DNA of 41,553 nt from a bacterium (GCA_024635485.1 JAGXIV010000037.1:1-41553), one strand, 5' to 3'. Positions 31,569-41,532 are shown, counted from the stretch's first letter. Translations and numbers: made by a program. The notes: a model not told the origin generated them from the letters alone.

Positions 31569-32423
31569 CTAGGGATCACATGTTTCAATTTCACTCATTT
31601 TACAGACTGTATTGTTTTTAAAACTACAATAATTTTTATCAGGAGAAATAGTTCCCTCTTTAGATTCACATAAATTTTCTTGCTCAATAGGACTAAGAGA
31701 AACAGATTCACTTTTTAACATCATACGACTCTCCATAATCTGATTATTTCAATCATCTTGTAAGCTCAAATCATTGAGAGGACTTATGCTCTCTTGTATC
31801 ATCATTTCTGGCTTTGGATCATCTTGTATCATATCTCAAGCAGTTTCGGGAGACTTCATCATTTGAGGAGAATCTTGAATGATTTCTGCATCGTTTGAGT
31901 CTTGTTGAATAGAAGAGCTATCCTGAAAGTTTTTATCCTGTTTTATTTGTGGTGCTTTCTTTTCAGGAAATTTTTGTTGCTGGATTTCGGAAACCTGTTC
32001 TTTTCATAGCATCTCGGTTTCAAATATTTCTCTTCCAGTTTCAAATATATTTTCTATTTCTTGATCCATTTCTGTAGACTGTGGAATATTTGATTGAAAT
32101 AGACTAGGAGTTTCTGTTTGTTTTATAGGTTCAAATCAAGTTTTTTGGATATCATAGATCGAATATAATAATGAAAATGCAAAAACACAGGTTATTATAG
32201 CTCAGAAATATTGGAACCACGTAAATCAATTTGAAGTCTCTTCAACTGAAAGCTCATGAAGTTTTTGAAGTTTGTTTTTAAGTTCTTTCTTATATGCCTT
32301 ATTTGGAGCTGCCTCTCATTTGAGATTCTCAAGACCTTTTGTAATAGCATAAATTTCTCTTTCCGAAAGTTCTGGAAAAAGTTCTTTAAATTCAATTATT
32401 ATTTTATTATTTGATTGTTTCAT
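31569..32423 (-). CDS. Single-pass anti-sigma-like membrane protein
   Basis: This 284-residue protein has a cytoplasmic N-terminal part (about 65 residues, with FKELFPELSEREIYAI and basic helices), one membrane segment (about residues 67-87, WFQYFGAIITCVFAFSLLYS) and a long Gln/Glu/Ser-rich, low-complexity outer region ending in a small four-cysteine segment (LCES, NYCSF, TVCKM, ETCDP). It lacks the zinc-binding HxxxCxxC of ZAS anti-sigma factors. Position directly after an ECF sigma gene (2 bases from its unshifted stop) and before prsW is what makes it a probable anti-sigma factor. That assignment is contextual. Confidence 0.68.
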
Positions 32424-32425
32424 AT

Positions 32426-32980
32426 TTATATAAAAAATATCATTATGAAGAGAAGAAGGCTACAATTTGCCTGAATTTTTTCGAGACTTCTTTTATATAT
32501 TTGTTTACAGTTATCTTCTTTTTTTCAAGTAATTTCAGCTATTTCTTTATAGCTTAAGTCATCCCAAATTCTTAGTATGACGATTTCCTCTTCTATTGGC
32601 TTAAGTTTTTTTAAAAAATTTAGTACCTGAGTCAATGAGTCTTTATTATCTATCTGACTTGCAAGATTTTCAGAAATTCAAATTTCGGCAATTTCATCGA
32701 GATTCACCTGTTCTTTTTTGGATCTATAATAATCAATTACTATATTACTTGCTATCCTATATATCCAACTTTTAAAACTTGCTCCTTCCTGAAAATCAAA
32801 GTTCTTAAGGCCCTTCATCGCTTTCATCCAGATTTGACTCGTCAAATCTTCAGCTACTTCTCGATCGCTCGTTTTACGAAGCACATACGCAAAGATTTGA
32901 TCTACATATTCTTCGTACAAAGCTCAAAAAGCAGAAAAATCTCCTTTTTGATAGCGTGTAATGTAATCTTGCTCTTGCAT
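32426..32980 (-). CDS. ECF-type sigma factor, frameshifted in region 4
   Basis: This is an extracytoplasmic-function sigma factor. Region 2 shows FSAFWALYEEYVDQIFAYVLRKT and DLTSQIWMKAMKGL with FKSWIYRIASNIVIDYYRS. Region 4 begins LKPIEEEIVILRIWDDLSYKEIAEITG, but at an A7 run (near 32520) the open frame leaves the helix-turn-helix. Removing one A restores KKKITVNKYIKEVSKKFRQIV and a TAA at 32443. As read, the frame runs to 32426 (184 residues) with an unrelated tail. Either the run has one extra base from sequencing, the gene is broken, or slippage corrects it. It heads the cassette with the anti-sigma-like protein, propeller and PrsW. Confidence 0.85.
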
Positions 32981-33073
32981 ATACTACAACGAAAAAATAC
33001 AAATAAAGTGACAAATACAACTCTATCATAATGATTTACACAAAATGAGAAGGAATTTTATTTGACAAATATA

Positions 33074-35554
33074 TTATAATAATCCTTTCTCTTTTAAAAA
33101 GGCATCAATATTCACATCTCTGGCAAAAAAGTCTTGGAATAATTCTGAGGCTTTTTTGGTACTTCCAGCAGAAAGCATAAGGTCGTGAAAACGAGAAGCA
33201 ATTTCTGGAGAAAAAATGTCTCACGCATTTTTAAATGCTTGCCATACTTCTTTTTCAATAATTTCAGCCCACATATAACTGTAATACCCCGCAGCATAAC
33301 CTCCGTCAAAGATATGAGTAAAAGTTGTATGAGGAGAATAGCTTTTTGAAACGGGAAATATTGAGTTTTGCAATGCATTTTCACGAACTAGAGCGTCGAG
33401 CTCAGCTTCATTTGTAGGAATATTTTGACTGTGCAAGCTCATATCTAACATAGCGTAGGTATTTTGAGCGAGAATCATCTGAGCGTTCCCAAACATTTCG
33501 AGTATTTTGAGTTTTTGAAGCATCTCGCTAGGAATTTCTGAACCATTTTCAAAATGTCGAGCAAAGAGTTTCATTCCAACTTCGTCTCTTGCCCAATTTT
33601 CAAGGAGTTGACTTGGAAGTTCTACAAAATCATGTTCTACGTGGAATCCAGACAATTCACTATACTCTGATACAGAGAGCATTTCATGAATCGCGTGCCC
33701 AAACTCATGGTACATCGTTTCTACATCACCAAGTGTTAATAAAGTCACTCCATCACTTCCTTTTTGGAAGTTACAGGTATTTAAAACTATTTTTTTATAG
33801 TCTCAGAATTTTTCACGCATGAGATCAGCCCAAGCTCCCTGTCTTTTCAGTGGAGTATAGAAATAATCTGTAAAAAAATATGATATGAATTTTCCGTTTC
33901 TTGAAACCTCATAGATTTGAACTTCAGGACTATAACTTTCAAAAGTTGTTTTTTTCATTTCAATTCCGTAGAGTCTCCCCGTTGTTTCAAACATTCAGGC
34001 CAATACATTTTCATACACAAAATACTTTTTGAGTTCTCGGCTATCAAAGGCATATTTTTCTTGTTTGAGTTTATTTGCGTAATAGCCTAAATCCCATATA
34101 TCTAAATTTTTAAGCTGAAAGTAGTCTTTTATTTCTTGGAGTTCTGCTTCAGCTTTTGGTCGAGCCTGAGAAGCTATATCTCAAAAGAGTGAAATAATTT
34201 GCTTTGAAGAATCAGCCATTTTAAAATGCAATGAAAGCTCCGCGTAGTTTTTAAATCCTAGCAGTTTCGCCTTTTGTTCTCTGAGTTTGAGTATTTCTAA
34301 AATAAGAGGATTATTGTTATATTTTCCTGTTGTCGCAAAAGAGTTTCTTGACTCATAAAAATATTTTCGCACCGAACTCTCAGAGCAATATTTCATAACA
34401 GAGCCATAAGAAGACTGGCTCGCATCAAAAAGGTATCATTGTTTTTGCGATATATCTTTTGAAAGTGGTGCTACCATCATGAGTTTTTTTGTATTTCAAC
34501 AATCAACTGGGTCTGAAAATCTTTGAAATCAAAATGTATTATAATATGTTTCATTTTGCTCAGCTGCAGGAATATACATCTTCGTTTCTCACTCTTTCGC
34601 ATATTTTTGTTGAACAAATTCTATGAGAGTAGAACCAAGACTTTTTCATCTGTATTCCTTAAGAACTCAAATTCTCCCTAAAAGTTTCTCTCAAATTTTT
34701 GCAACTCATTTCAATTCTTTATCATCATTTTCAATAATTTTTTCATCAATAGATTCAATTTGAATAGCTCCAATTAGTTCATCTCAGCCAATGTAAAAAA
34801 TTTCACTTCGAGAAAATTTTTCATATTTATTCTTTCAAAGAGTAATATTAAATTCATGATCCCACATTATTTGAAAGAATTCAAAACATGCTTTAAATTC
34901 TTCTTCACTTTGAGCCTTATGAATACTATATTTTTCATCATACTTCTTTTTTGCTACAGATTTGTCATCTTCTGGCATTTGCGAAATAATAGATTCGTCA
35001 GTAATAATATACTCAAATTCTTTTTGAGAATCCAGTGCATTATTTGAGAATTTTTGAGAAAGTTCTGATAAATTTTTATTGAGTTCTTTCAAAATATCTT
35101 GATCAGAATCAGCAAGCGCAATTCATCGAACTTCGTACGACTCTATAGACTCATCCAGAATTTTAATTTGTTCTAGATTCAGATTTTTTGTCTCTCGAGC
35201 TATTTTGAGCATTTCAAAATAACGCTTTGAGTAGGCAACTTCATTTCAAAAATCTATATATTCTGGTTCAAAGTCTTCGATTATTTTCCGAATAACATCA
35301 TCACTATGCACTCCTTGATAGTGTTCTAAAATACTAAAAAAATATCCAAGAAGAGAAAATTCATCAAAACTTTCAAAAGTTATCACGTCATTTTTCAGGA
35401 GCAACTTTTCTTGAAATTCTTTTTTTTCTTCTTCGAGTAATTCTCTGAGTAATTCTGGTGCAATATCTAAAACTTCAGCTGAATAGAGAAATTTAAGATT
35501 TGGAAAATCGGGATTATTGAGCTCTTTTCTGATTTCTTCTTTGAGACTTTTCAT
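33074..35554 (-). CDS. M3-family oligopeptidase with inserted GNAT domain
   Basis: This 826-residue protein is a zinc metallopeptidase of family M3 (oligopeptidase A/PrlC type). HEFGH at residues 616-620 and the downstream E645 in FVELPSQ form the zinc site; FDGGYAAGYYSYMWAEI is the substrate-binding block near the C-terminus. About 160 residues (209-367) form an insertion that reads as a GNAT acetyltransferase: LGRIGVLKEYRGKSLGSTLIEF is the acetyl-CoA loop, followed by MYIPAAEQNETYYNTFGFQRF. M3 sequence resumes at GYLFDASQSSYGSVM. The whole length is one frame under code 25. It lies alone between the sigma gene and the DUF2127 gene. Without the insertion it would be about 665 residues, normal for the family. 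Confidence 0.9.
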
Positions 35555-35623
35555 TGCTATAAATAGTTTGGATAATATAATAGTGTAAGTCTACTCAGAT
35601 TTTTTGGTTTCTCAATTCACTCT

Positions 35624-36079
35624 ATGCATAAAAATGATAAAATAATACTCTTATTAAAATGACTTTTTAGTATTGCTCAAATCTGAACATGAATTCTTGC
35701 TCTTTTTATAGGTTTTGCCAGAATACAATCGTGGATCATATTTTTGGCATGAAGAGAATTATCAGAAGATTCAACAGATTTTATTGCTCATTACATACTC
35801 AATTTTGCAAATAATGTATCAGTGAGTGTAGGAACATTTATAGCCCTCTATATTATATGAGAGTGAGCAACAAAACTCTTGCTTATATGGTGAGTATACA
35901 AAGAAAACAGAGTTCTTGTACCCATTGCATTTTGTATCTTTGGTATGATAATTCTCTATCAAATATACCTATTAATCATGTGACATTCACTCTATATTAT
36001 TGGATTTATTCTACTAGATTTACTCCTACTTTGGGTGATATGAAAAGAGTACCAAAAAATTAAAAATAAATGAAAATAA
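35624..36079 (+). CDS. DUF2127-like membrane protein
   Basis: This 151-residue protein has four predicted membrane segments. The block YIIGEGATKLLLIGGVYKEN followed by a strand ending MIILYQIYLLIMGHS and a final LLDLLLLGVIGKEYQKIK matches DUF2127, whose K-x-x-L-x-x-G and YQ residues are recurrent. Function of the family is unknown. It is alone on the plus strand, and its stop is one base from the convergent rlmH stop. About ten Gly positions are TGA. Confidence 0.72.
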
Positions 36080-36080
36080 T

Positions 36081-36533
36081 TTATTTATGATAACTACTCC
36101 CTCTTTCTATTTCACTACATCTATAAATCTGTTCCAGTAATACCGTGAGAGCGAGACTGTGTGGGAGAATCATTTTTCAGAGAGATAATTCAAAATCTAC
36201 ACTATTTTTAAGAGCTCAGTAATCAAGTCCATTTGCTCCACCAATCGCAAAAATTATTTTATTTCCAGCATTTTTTTGTGTTTCAAACATCTCTCATAAT
36301 ACTTCGGTTGAAATAACACTTCCGTTTGGAGAAAGGATTATTTTATATCAAGACTCTTTGTCTAATTTTTCGGCTAAAATTTTTGTTTCTGCTTCAATTA
36401 TTTGCAGTGGAGTTCACTTTTTGATAGGTTTAAGTTCCATGAGTTCAACCTGTTTTCAAAGTCTTTTTGTATATTCAAAAATAGCATCTTTGAAATGCTT
36501 GTGTGAATCAGCGAATATATAGAGTTTTATCAT
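36081..36533 (-). CDS. rlmH: 23S rRNA pseudouridine-1915 N3-methyltransferase
   Basis: This 150-residue protein is a SPOUT methyltransferase. FAIGGANGLDY is the SAM-binding knot loop and LGKMILPHSLALTVLLEQIYR is the C-terminal knot helix of RlmH (LS-x-x-TLPH-x-LAR-x-x-L-x-EQ-YR). It methylates pseudouridine 1915 in helix 69 of 23S rRNA. Length matches the family (about 155). It follows the NUDIX gene by 2 bases at the end of the minus-strand wecG/tyrA/pheA group. A NADG-like LSPNGSVISTE block supports the call. Confidence 0.94.
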
Positions 36534-36535
36534 AT

Positions 36536-37099
36536 TTATAAATATTTATACATCATAGCCTGAAATCCAGTTGAAAATTTTTCTCTATTTTTCATTATTT
36601 CTTCTAAAGAAATCCAAGATATCTCTGCTACATCTGGATCTCACAGTGAAAAAAAAATGTTTTCATTTACAACTCAAAAATAGTTTAGGTCATAGTGATA
36701 GTGCTCTGGTTCAAATCCATGCTCAGAATGAATTCTTTCTGGAACTATATGAATATCCACGCTCCCTATTTCTTCATCTAAATGTAAAAAGTCTGCAGAA
36801 ATTCCAGATTCTTCTTCAAACTCTCTCAGAGCAACATTCCTCAAATTACTCTCACCATCTGCATGCCCTCAAAACTGCTGCCAAGTGTCAGACTTTTTAG
36901 ATTTCATAAGCAGAAATTTATTTTTTTCAGCATTAGATGCTATAACTCCAGCAGTAAAATGACCATCTTGAAAATAATCTCTCGAAAAAACAGCTTAATG
37001 AGGATATTTTTTCAACAAAGATAAGCATTTTTCTACAAACTCTTCTTTTTCAGGATGAATAAGGAGGAATTTCTGTAATTCTATTTCGAGATTATACAT
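36536..37099 (-). pseudogene. NUDIX hydrolase interrupted by in-frame TAA
   Basis: The frame encodes a NUDIX hydrolase: FGGHADGESNLRNVALREFEEESGI carries the NUDIX box (G-x5-E-x7-REUxEExGU). The N-terminal part (34 codons from 37099) ends at TAA (36995-36997), directly before AVFSRDYFQDGHFTAG, the expected continuation of NUDIX proteins with a PxAFSR-GH segment. No start codon fits the downstream part. A single base change from CAA, GAA, AAA, TCA, TTA or TAT/TAC could have made it. Reading past the stop gives 187 residues, a normal length. Either real gene loss or a sequencing error. It lies between pheA and rlmH with 2-9-base gaps. Confidence 0.8.
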
Positions 37100-37108
37100 T
37101 TTATATTT

Positions 37109-37924
37109 TTAATATTCTCCTAAAATTTTAAAAAACAGGCTTTTTTTCTCAAGATGCTCAAAAGCTTCTTGTATATTTCATTCACTCATATTTCATTCTA
37201 TGGTTGCCCAAAAGCCATAGGTAAAATGACCAGTTCAAAGTGGAATACTCTCTATTTTTGTCATATTTATTGAAAATTTTGAGAATATTTCAAGACAATG
37301 ATACAGTCAACCTGGAATATGATTAGATTCAAAGAGAAAGCTAATTCTATTTTTCTTAGGTGTATAATCTATACTCTCATTTCATTTTTTAATAACAATC
37401 AAAAACTTCGTTGTATTCCCCTCTTGATCCTGAATATTTTCTTCTAAAATATTGAGATTATAGAGTTCAGCTGCAAGTTTTGATGCAACTGCAGCCACTC
37501 ATCTTTTTTGTTTTTCTGCTATCATTTTTGCCGCTCAAGCTGTGTCCCCAAATGGTTTTGGAGTAATATTTTTATTTCTTAAATATTGGTGTGTTTGACT
37601 GAGTGCCTGATGATGAGAATAAGCTTCTGAGATATTTGAAATATCATCTTCAAGACTCAAAAGACAATGTTCTACCACAAAATTATATTCTCAAATAATA
37701 GTATGTTCATGGTTTAAAAAATGATATACGTTTGCATGAATACTTCCAGCATAAGAGTTTTCTATTGGAAGTACTCCAATATCTCATGCAGAAATTTTTT
37801 CCCATACAGAGTCAAAATCAGCCATTCATATAATATTATCTACATCATGAGTTAGATGAGAGACAATATTTTTTGAAGCAAGGTGACTATAAGAACCTGG
37901 TTCTCATTGATAATAAATATTCAT
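37109..37924 (-). CDS. pheA: Prephenate dehydratase
   Basis: This 271-residue protein converts prephenate to phenylpyruvate, the committed step to phenylalanine. The dehydratase domain has GEPGSYSHLA, GVLPIENSYAGSIHAN, SHHQALSQTHQYL and NTTKFLIV, with the catalytic T-x-(R/K)-F pattern (TKF). The C-terminal ACT domain (about 190-265) has the ligand loop GGLYHCLEIF and KIESIPLG, close to the ESRP motif of Phe-regulated enzymes. There is no chorismate mutase domain. It lies 15 bases after tyrA. No other aromatic pathway gene was found in the window. Confidence 0.93.
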
Positions 37925-37939
37925 ATGTTTTTATTTGTT

Positions 37940-38998
37940 TTATATTATTTGTATATCATATTCATCGAGAATATATTCTCAAAATTCTTGTAAAGTAAAA
38001 CTATGAGTCGTAAATGATTCGAGAATTCAGAATATTTCTTCTCACGAATAAATATTCTGAATTTTTATCTTCTTTCATAAAGATTTTTTTAATATATCTA
38101 TTTGTCTTCCCATAAGATAAATAACTTTGTCTGTATATTTTTGACCAATTTCACAATTCTCTACTCCGAGAAAATCTCTCGCTGATTCTATATCAGAGCA
38201 AAACTTTTCGAGCTCTCTATTTTTTACAGAAGTATGGAAATTATGAGCTGTTTCTAAAAATTTTTCATGAACCTCTAAAACTTCTTCATTAAACATTTGA
38301 ATATCAGCATAGAGTCTTGGATTTTGGGATAAATATCGTTCAACACTTGATATCATAAGTTTATATATCGGAGAAACAAAATCCATAGAATCTCAAATAT
38401 TACAACCAAGACGTTTCATCGTCTCTCAAACAACAAACATATTAAAATGAGTAAGTCATTGTACAATTGCCATCATCTTGTCATGGTAGACTGGGCTTGC
38501 TTCAATCACTTTTGCTTTTTCTCATTCTAAAAAATTTTTAAGTTTTTTATAAGAAGCTTGTTTTTTTACAGACTCTTGTGGAGTGAGCACTATAACTTGA
38601 CCAGCAATAGAAGAAAGAAATGGACCAAACATAGGATGACTTGGAATTGCGATGATATCGGCTCTTTTTTGAAGAGCTAGACTTGGGGCTTTTTTGATAC
38701 TTGTAACATCTGATACAATAGCTCAAGACTTAATATAATCAATAGTTTGATTAATAATAGAAGTAGTTTGAGCAATTGGAACACTATAGATAATGATATC
38801 AGCCTCTTTGACTGCAAAAATATTATCATTACTAAAAAAACATCAAATTTGCTCAGATACTTTTTCTCATTTTAAAATATTTGTTCCAGTAATGGTAAGC
38901 TGAACTGAATTTCAAAAGTTTTTTAGAGCATATATTGCAAGCCATTTTCCAAAACCATCTGTTCCTCAGAGTATCGTGACTTTAAAAATTTTTTTCAT
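37940..38998 (-). CDS. tyrA: Prephenate dehydrogenase
   Basis: This 352-residue NAD(P)-dependent enzyme oxidises prephenate to 4-hydroxyphenylpyruvate on the tyrosine route. GGTDGFGKWLA at residues 11-21 is the nucleotide-binding loop in the GG-x-G-x-x-G-x-W form seen in short TyrA enzymes. SDVTSIK, PSHPMFGP and VQGLTHF are the active-site segments (catalytic His in HPMFGP). The all-helical dimerisation domain makes up the second half, which continues past the usual end by a short tail. The ATG overlaps the upstream wecG/tagA-like stop (TAATG). One TGA at 38075 is read through as Gly. Confidence 0.9.
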
Positions 38999-39828
38999 TA
39001 CTTCTTATATAGTAAAACTTTAATAGGAAATACAATAAGCGCCTGATAAATTCTACCTAATCTCTTGATTTTATTAGGACTTGTAAAAACTCTATACAAC
39101 CATTCTAATCAAAAATCCCTAAAAATCTTTGGCGCTCGTTTTTGAAATCAAATGAAATAATCAAATGATGACCCAACTCAAAGTCATAATTTTAGATTTT
39201 TACATTTTTTGAGTCAGTCTAAGACAGAAAGTTCTTGTTTCTTCATTCAAAGTGTTGAAAACAAAATCTCAGCTTTTGAGTGAGATATTTTTTCAAAAAT
39301 ACTGTTTTTTTCCTTTTCAGTATATATATAGTGGTCAAATTTAAGATTTGGAAATACCTTTAGTAAATTTTTTGAAAAATATTTTTGACTCAAACACTTT
39401 TCCACGTCATTTGGATAATAGGGATCAAGAATCGCAATTCGTATTGATTTCGCTTCGCAAAAATACACAAGATCCTCAGTTACGTCACTCCCACAAATTC
39501 TTTCTCCATACTTTTGATAAAGATAAAATTTTCTAAAAAATAAATTTAAAAAATAATATGGAAATAATAAAATATTAATAAAAGAGCCGTAGTTATTATC
39601 TTGAATTTGATATCAAAAATATAGTCCAATTCCATCACTTGTGAGATAATCGGCTTTTTGTAGAGCTTGTAAAAATTCTTTATCTTTCAAGGTTTGTAAG
39701 CACATTTCTGGATTTGGAGTAAATATAGCTTTTCAATTTTTGAAATCTTTCTTCTGTAATAGAGCAGTGATTTCAGTAAAGAATTTGGAGTATTTGAGTC
39801 TATCAATCTTTAGTTCGAATATTTTCAT
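38998..39828 (-). CDS. WecG/TagA/CpsF family glycosyltransferase (GT26)
   Basis: This 276-residue protein transfers N-acetylmannosamine-type sugars to lipid carriers in polysaccharide or teichoic-acid assembly. FTPNPEMCLQTLKD matches the T-x-N-x-E strand, ADYLTSDGIGLYF is the catalytic D-G-x-G block, RICGSDVTEDL matches the G-(S/T)-D strand, STLGMKKQE corresponds to the G-x-P-x-QE segment, and [32 protein letters not shown] is the strongly conserved C-terminal region. It is first in the group with tyrA, pheA, the NUDIX gene and rlmH. Its sugar specificity cannot be read from the sequence. Confidence 0.93.
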
Positions 39829-39905
39829 AAAGTTGTTCTCTTTTTTTGACTGTAAGATATATGTATGATATTCTTATTATAGAAATTAAATCTTAAAAAC
39901 AAGTT

Positions 39906-40124
39906 ATGAGCTTTTTCAAAAAAATATTATCTCTTCCAGAGCATACACAAGAAGCTACAGAACTAAGTCATAACTCTGCTGTTGCAGAATGAATTGATGA
40001 AACTTTATCGCAGCTTGAAAGGCTCTCAATTCCATTAACGCTTGAGCTTTCTGATGAGCAATTTGATGCCATTAGAGCTTGAATTGCAAATAATAATTAC
40101 CCGACAACTGCTGTGGCAGCTTAA
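39906..40124 (+). CDS. Small protein of unknown function (72 aa)
   Basis: This 72-residue protein begins MSFFKKILSLPEHTQEATELS and ends NNNYPTTAVAA. It has an amphipathic N-terminal stretch and a segment LELSDEQFDAIRAGIANNNYP that could be two helices. Two in-frame TGA codons are read as Gly. No domain is recognised. It has its own hairpin terminator downstream, so it is probably expressed alone. The 77-base gap upstream could hold its promoter. Confidence 0.65.
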
Positions 40125-40140
40125 TACAAGGTTAAAGTCT

Positions 40141-40169
40141 TGACTCAAAAATTGCGCCCCTTTGAGTCA
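40141..40169. repeat. Inverted repeat TGACTCAAA/TTTGAGTCA
   Basis: TGACTCAAA at 40141-40149 and TTTGAGTCA at 40161-40169 are exact reverse complements separated by 11 bases. It sits between the stop at 40124 and a conventional terminator at 40173, so it may be an RNA hairpin or a protein-binding operator. The loop ATTGCGCCCC is unusually GC-rich for this window. Confidence 0.85.
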
Positions 40170-40172
40170 TAA

Positions 40173-40203
40173 AAAATCTCCCAAAATTGGGAGATTTTAT
40201 TTT
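40173..40203. terminator. Bidirectional intrinsic terminator
   Basis: AAAATCTCCCAA and TTGGGAGATTTT form a stem of up to 12 bp (practically 10-11 bp with a 4-base loop), with A-rich and T-rich flanks. It ends the small plus-strand gene and also sits directly after the minus-strand DUF218 stop at 40202. Confidence 0.88.
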
Positions 40204-40804
40204 ATTTCAGAAAAAATATTTTCAAAAAATCAATAAATGATTGAGGCACAATTTTTTTTGCTCCTCAGAGTTGTTCTTGTACCCATCTCCCAACATGCCT
40301 TTTAGTAAAGTATGTATTATTTTTTCACAATGGCTTTGGAAGTATACTTTGAGTAGAAATATAAGAAGTAACAGGAATTCAAGCTTCTTTGAAGTTTTGT
40401 GTGGCTCTTTCTCTATGAGAAGCTTCTCAAATAAGTGTAATACTTTGTTGATCTGCTAATTTCTCTCTTACTTTTTGAGCATTTTCTTGAGTGGTTTGAG
40501 AGCTATCTTCAAGGATTATTTGAACTCATTTCATAATATCTGCTATACTTCACTTTTTAAGTATTTCTTCCATATATTCTGCCTCAGACATAGAATCGCC
40601 ACTTGGATTTCATCATGTTAAAATTATTTGAGAAATAGTCCCTAAATCTCTGTTTCAATTATTCGACTGGTTATTTCTTACTTGTAATATTCGTGCAATA
40701 CTGAGAGCAACTTCTCTTCTTAAGTCTGCATTATTATATCACAGTCACACCAGAACTTCACTTATGTTTAAATCTATAGCTATATTTTTTTTGTTTTCTT
40801 GCAT
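40202..40804 (-). CDS. DUF218 (YdcF/ElyC-like) protein
   Basis: This 200-residue protein matches DUF218: IILTGGNPSGDSMSEAEYM, GVQIILEDSSQTTQENAQKV, ITLIGEASHRERATQNFKEAGI, in the order expected for the YdcF/SanA/ElyC family (TGG..., SEA, E-x-x-S-x-x-T-x-x-N, H-x-x-R). Some DUF218 proteins are cell-envelope factors; several lack a membrane segment, as does this one. No clear catalytic residue has been established. TGA codons fall in GG of the first motif. Confidence 0.82.
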
Positions 40805-40960
40805 AGTATTGTACTGCATATAATTTTTGGAAAAATATAATAACTATTATAAATTTAATTCAAGTATAAATTAAATATTTCATAAATAATTATGATATAA
40901 ATTTTACAATATATTTTTTATTCTATAATAATTTTTAATTTAAATAATAAGTTAAGAAAT

Positions 40961-41254
40961 ATGAGCATTCATAGTGTTTGAAAGAGTCAAGAATCACAAA
41001 TTGAATTTCAAGAATGAGTTGATTTCACGGTTGAAAAAGTAAGGACTGAATTATGACATATATTATTTTATTTTAAATCAATGAACTGAGATCTTATTTG
41101 ATATATTAAAACATATTACAAATGCTTAACACAGTGAGAATATAGATTGAGTCAAGCTACTATAGTAGATACCGTTTCTTCTTATAAACTTGAAAAAAAT
41201 GCTCCAAAAATGCTAGAGTTATTTCAAAAAACTGATATACTTGATTCTCAGTAA
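40961..41254 (+). CDS. Small protein of unknown function (97 aa)
   Basis: This 97-residue protein begins MSIHSVGKSQESQIEFQEGV and includes KSMNGDLIGYIKTYYKCLTQG. It has no signal peptide, membrane segment or motif I recognise; the charge pattern suggests a soluble helical protein. Six TGA codons are read as Gly. The gene is followed after 17 bases by another small gene, suggesting an operon. The 156 bases upstream are very AT-rich and hold no visible gene. Confidence 0.65.
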
Positions 41255-41271
41255 AAGGTTTCTGAACGACT

Positions 41272-41490
41272 ATGTACGCAGTAGTATTAAAGCACTTTCA
41301 AGAAATACATTGAAGTGATATTGTTGTGGATGTAAATGCTTATGAAAGAAACAGAAAACATGTAATGGATTTAGTAGACAGAACCCAAAAAGCTACACAA
41401 GGAATTATCAATAAGTATAGAGGTGGAGATGACGGTATGGTAGCAAGAATCTATTTACTTGATAGAGAAGATGAAAACGTAAATCAATAA
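41272..41490 (+). CDS. Small protein of unknown function (72 aa)
   Basis: This 72-residue protein begins MYAVVLKHFQEIHGSDIVVD and continues with VMDLVDRTQKATQGIINKYR and MVARIYLLDREDE. The pattern is a strand, then a helix, then a strand; no motif is recognised. It is 17 bases after the 97-residue gene and is followed by a terminator at 41498, so the two genes form a short operon. One TGA is read as Gly. Confidence 0.65.
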
Positions 41491-41497
41491 ATAATTA

Positions 41498-41530
41498 AAA
41501 AAAATCTCCTAATTAAAGGAGATTTTTTTT
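41498..41530. terminator. Bidirectional intrinsic terminator
   Basis: AAAATCTCCT and AGGAGATTTT form a 10-bp stem with a 6-base AT loop, with A-run and T-run flanks. It ends the plus-strand pair of small genes and is next to the minus-strand stop at 41533. Confidence 0.88.
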
Positions 41531-41532
41531 AA

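Noticed and set aside
36571-36900. Plus-strand 109-codon open frame opposite the NUDIX gene
   Set aside because: The minus strand encodes the NUDIX box; the plus-strand translation has no recognisable pattern.
40805-40960. AT-rich gap as replication origin
   Set aside because: It has no recognisable DnaA boxes or iterons and no dnaA or rep gene nearby.
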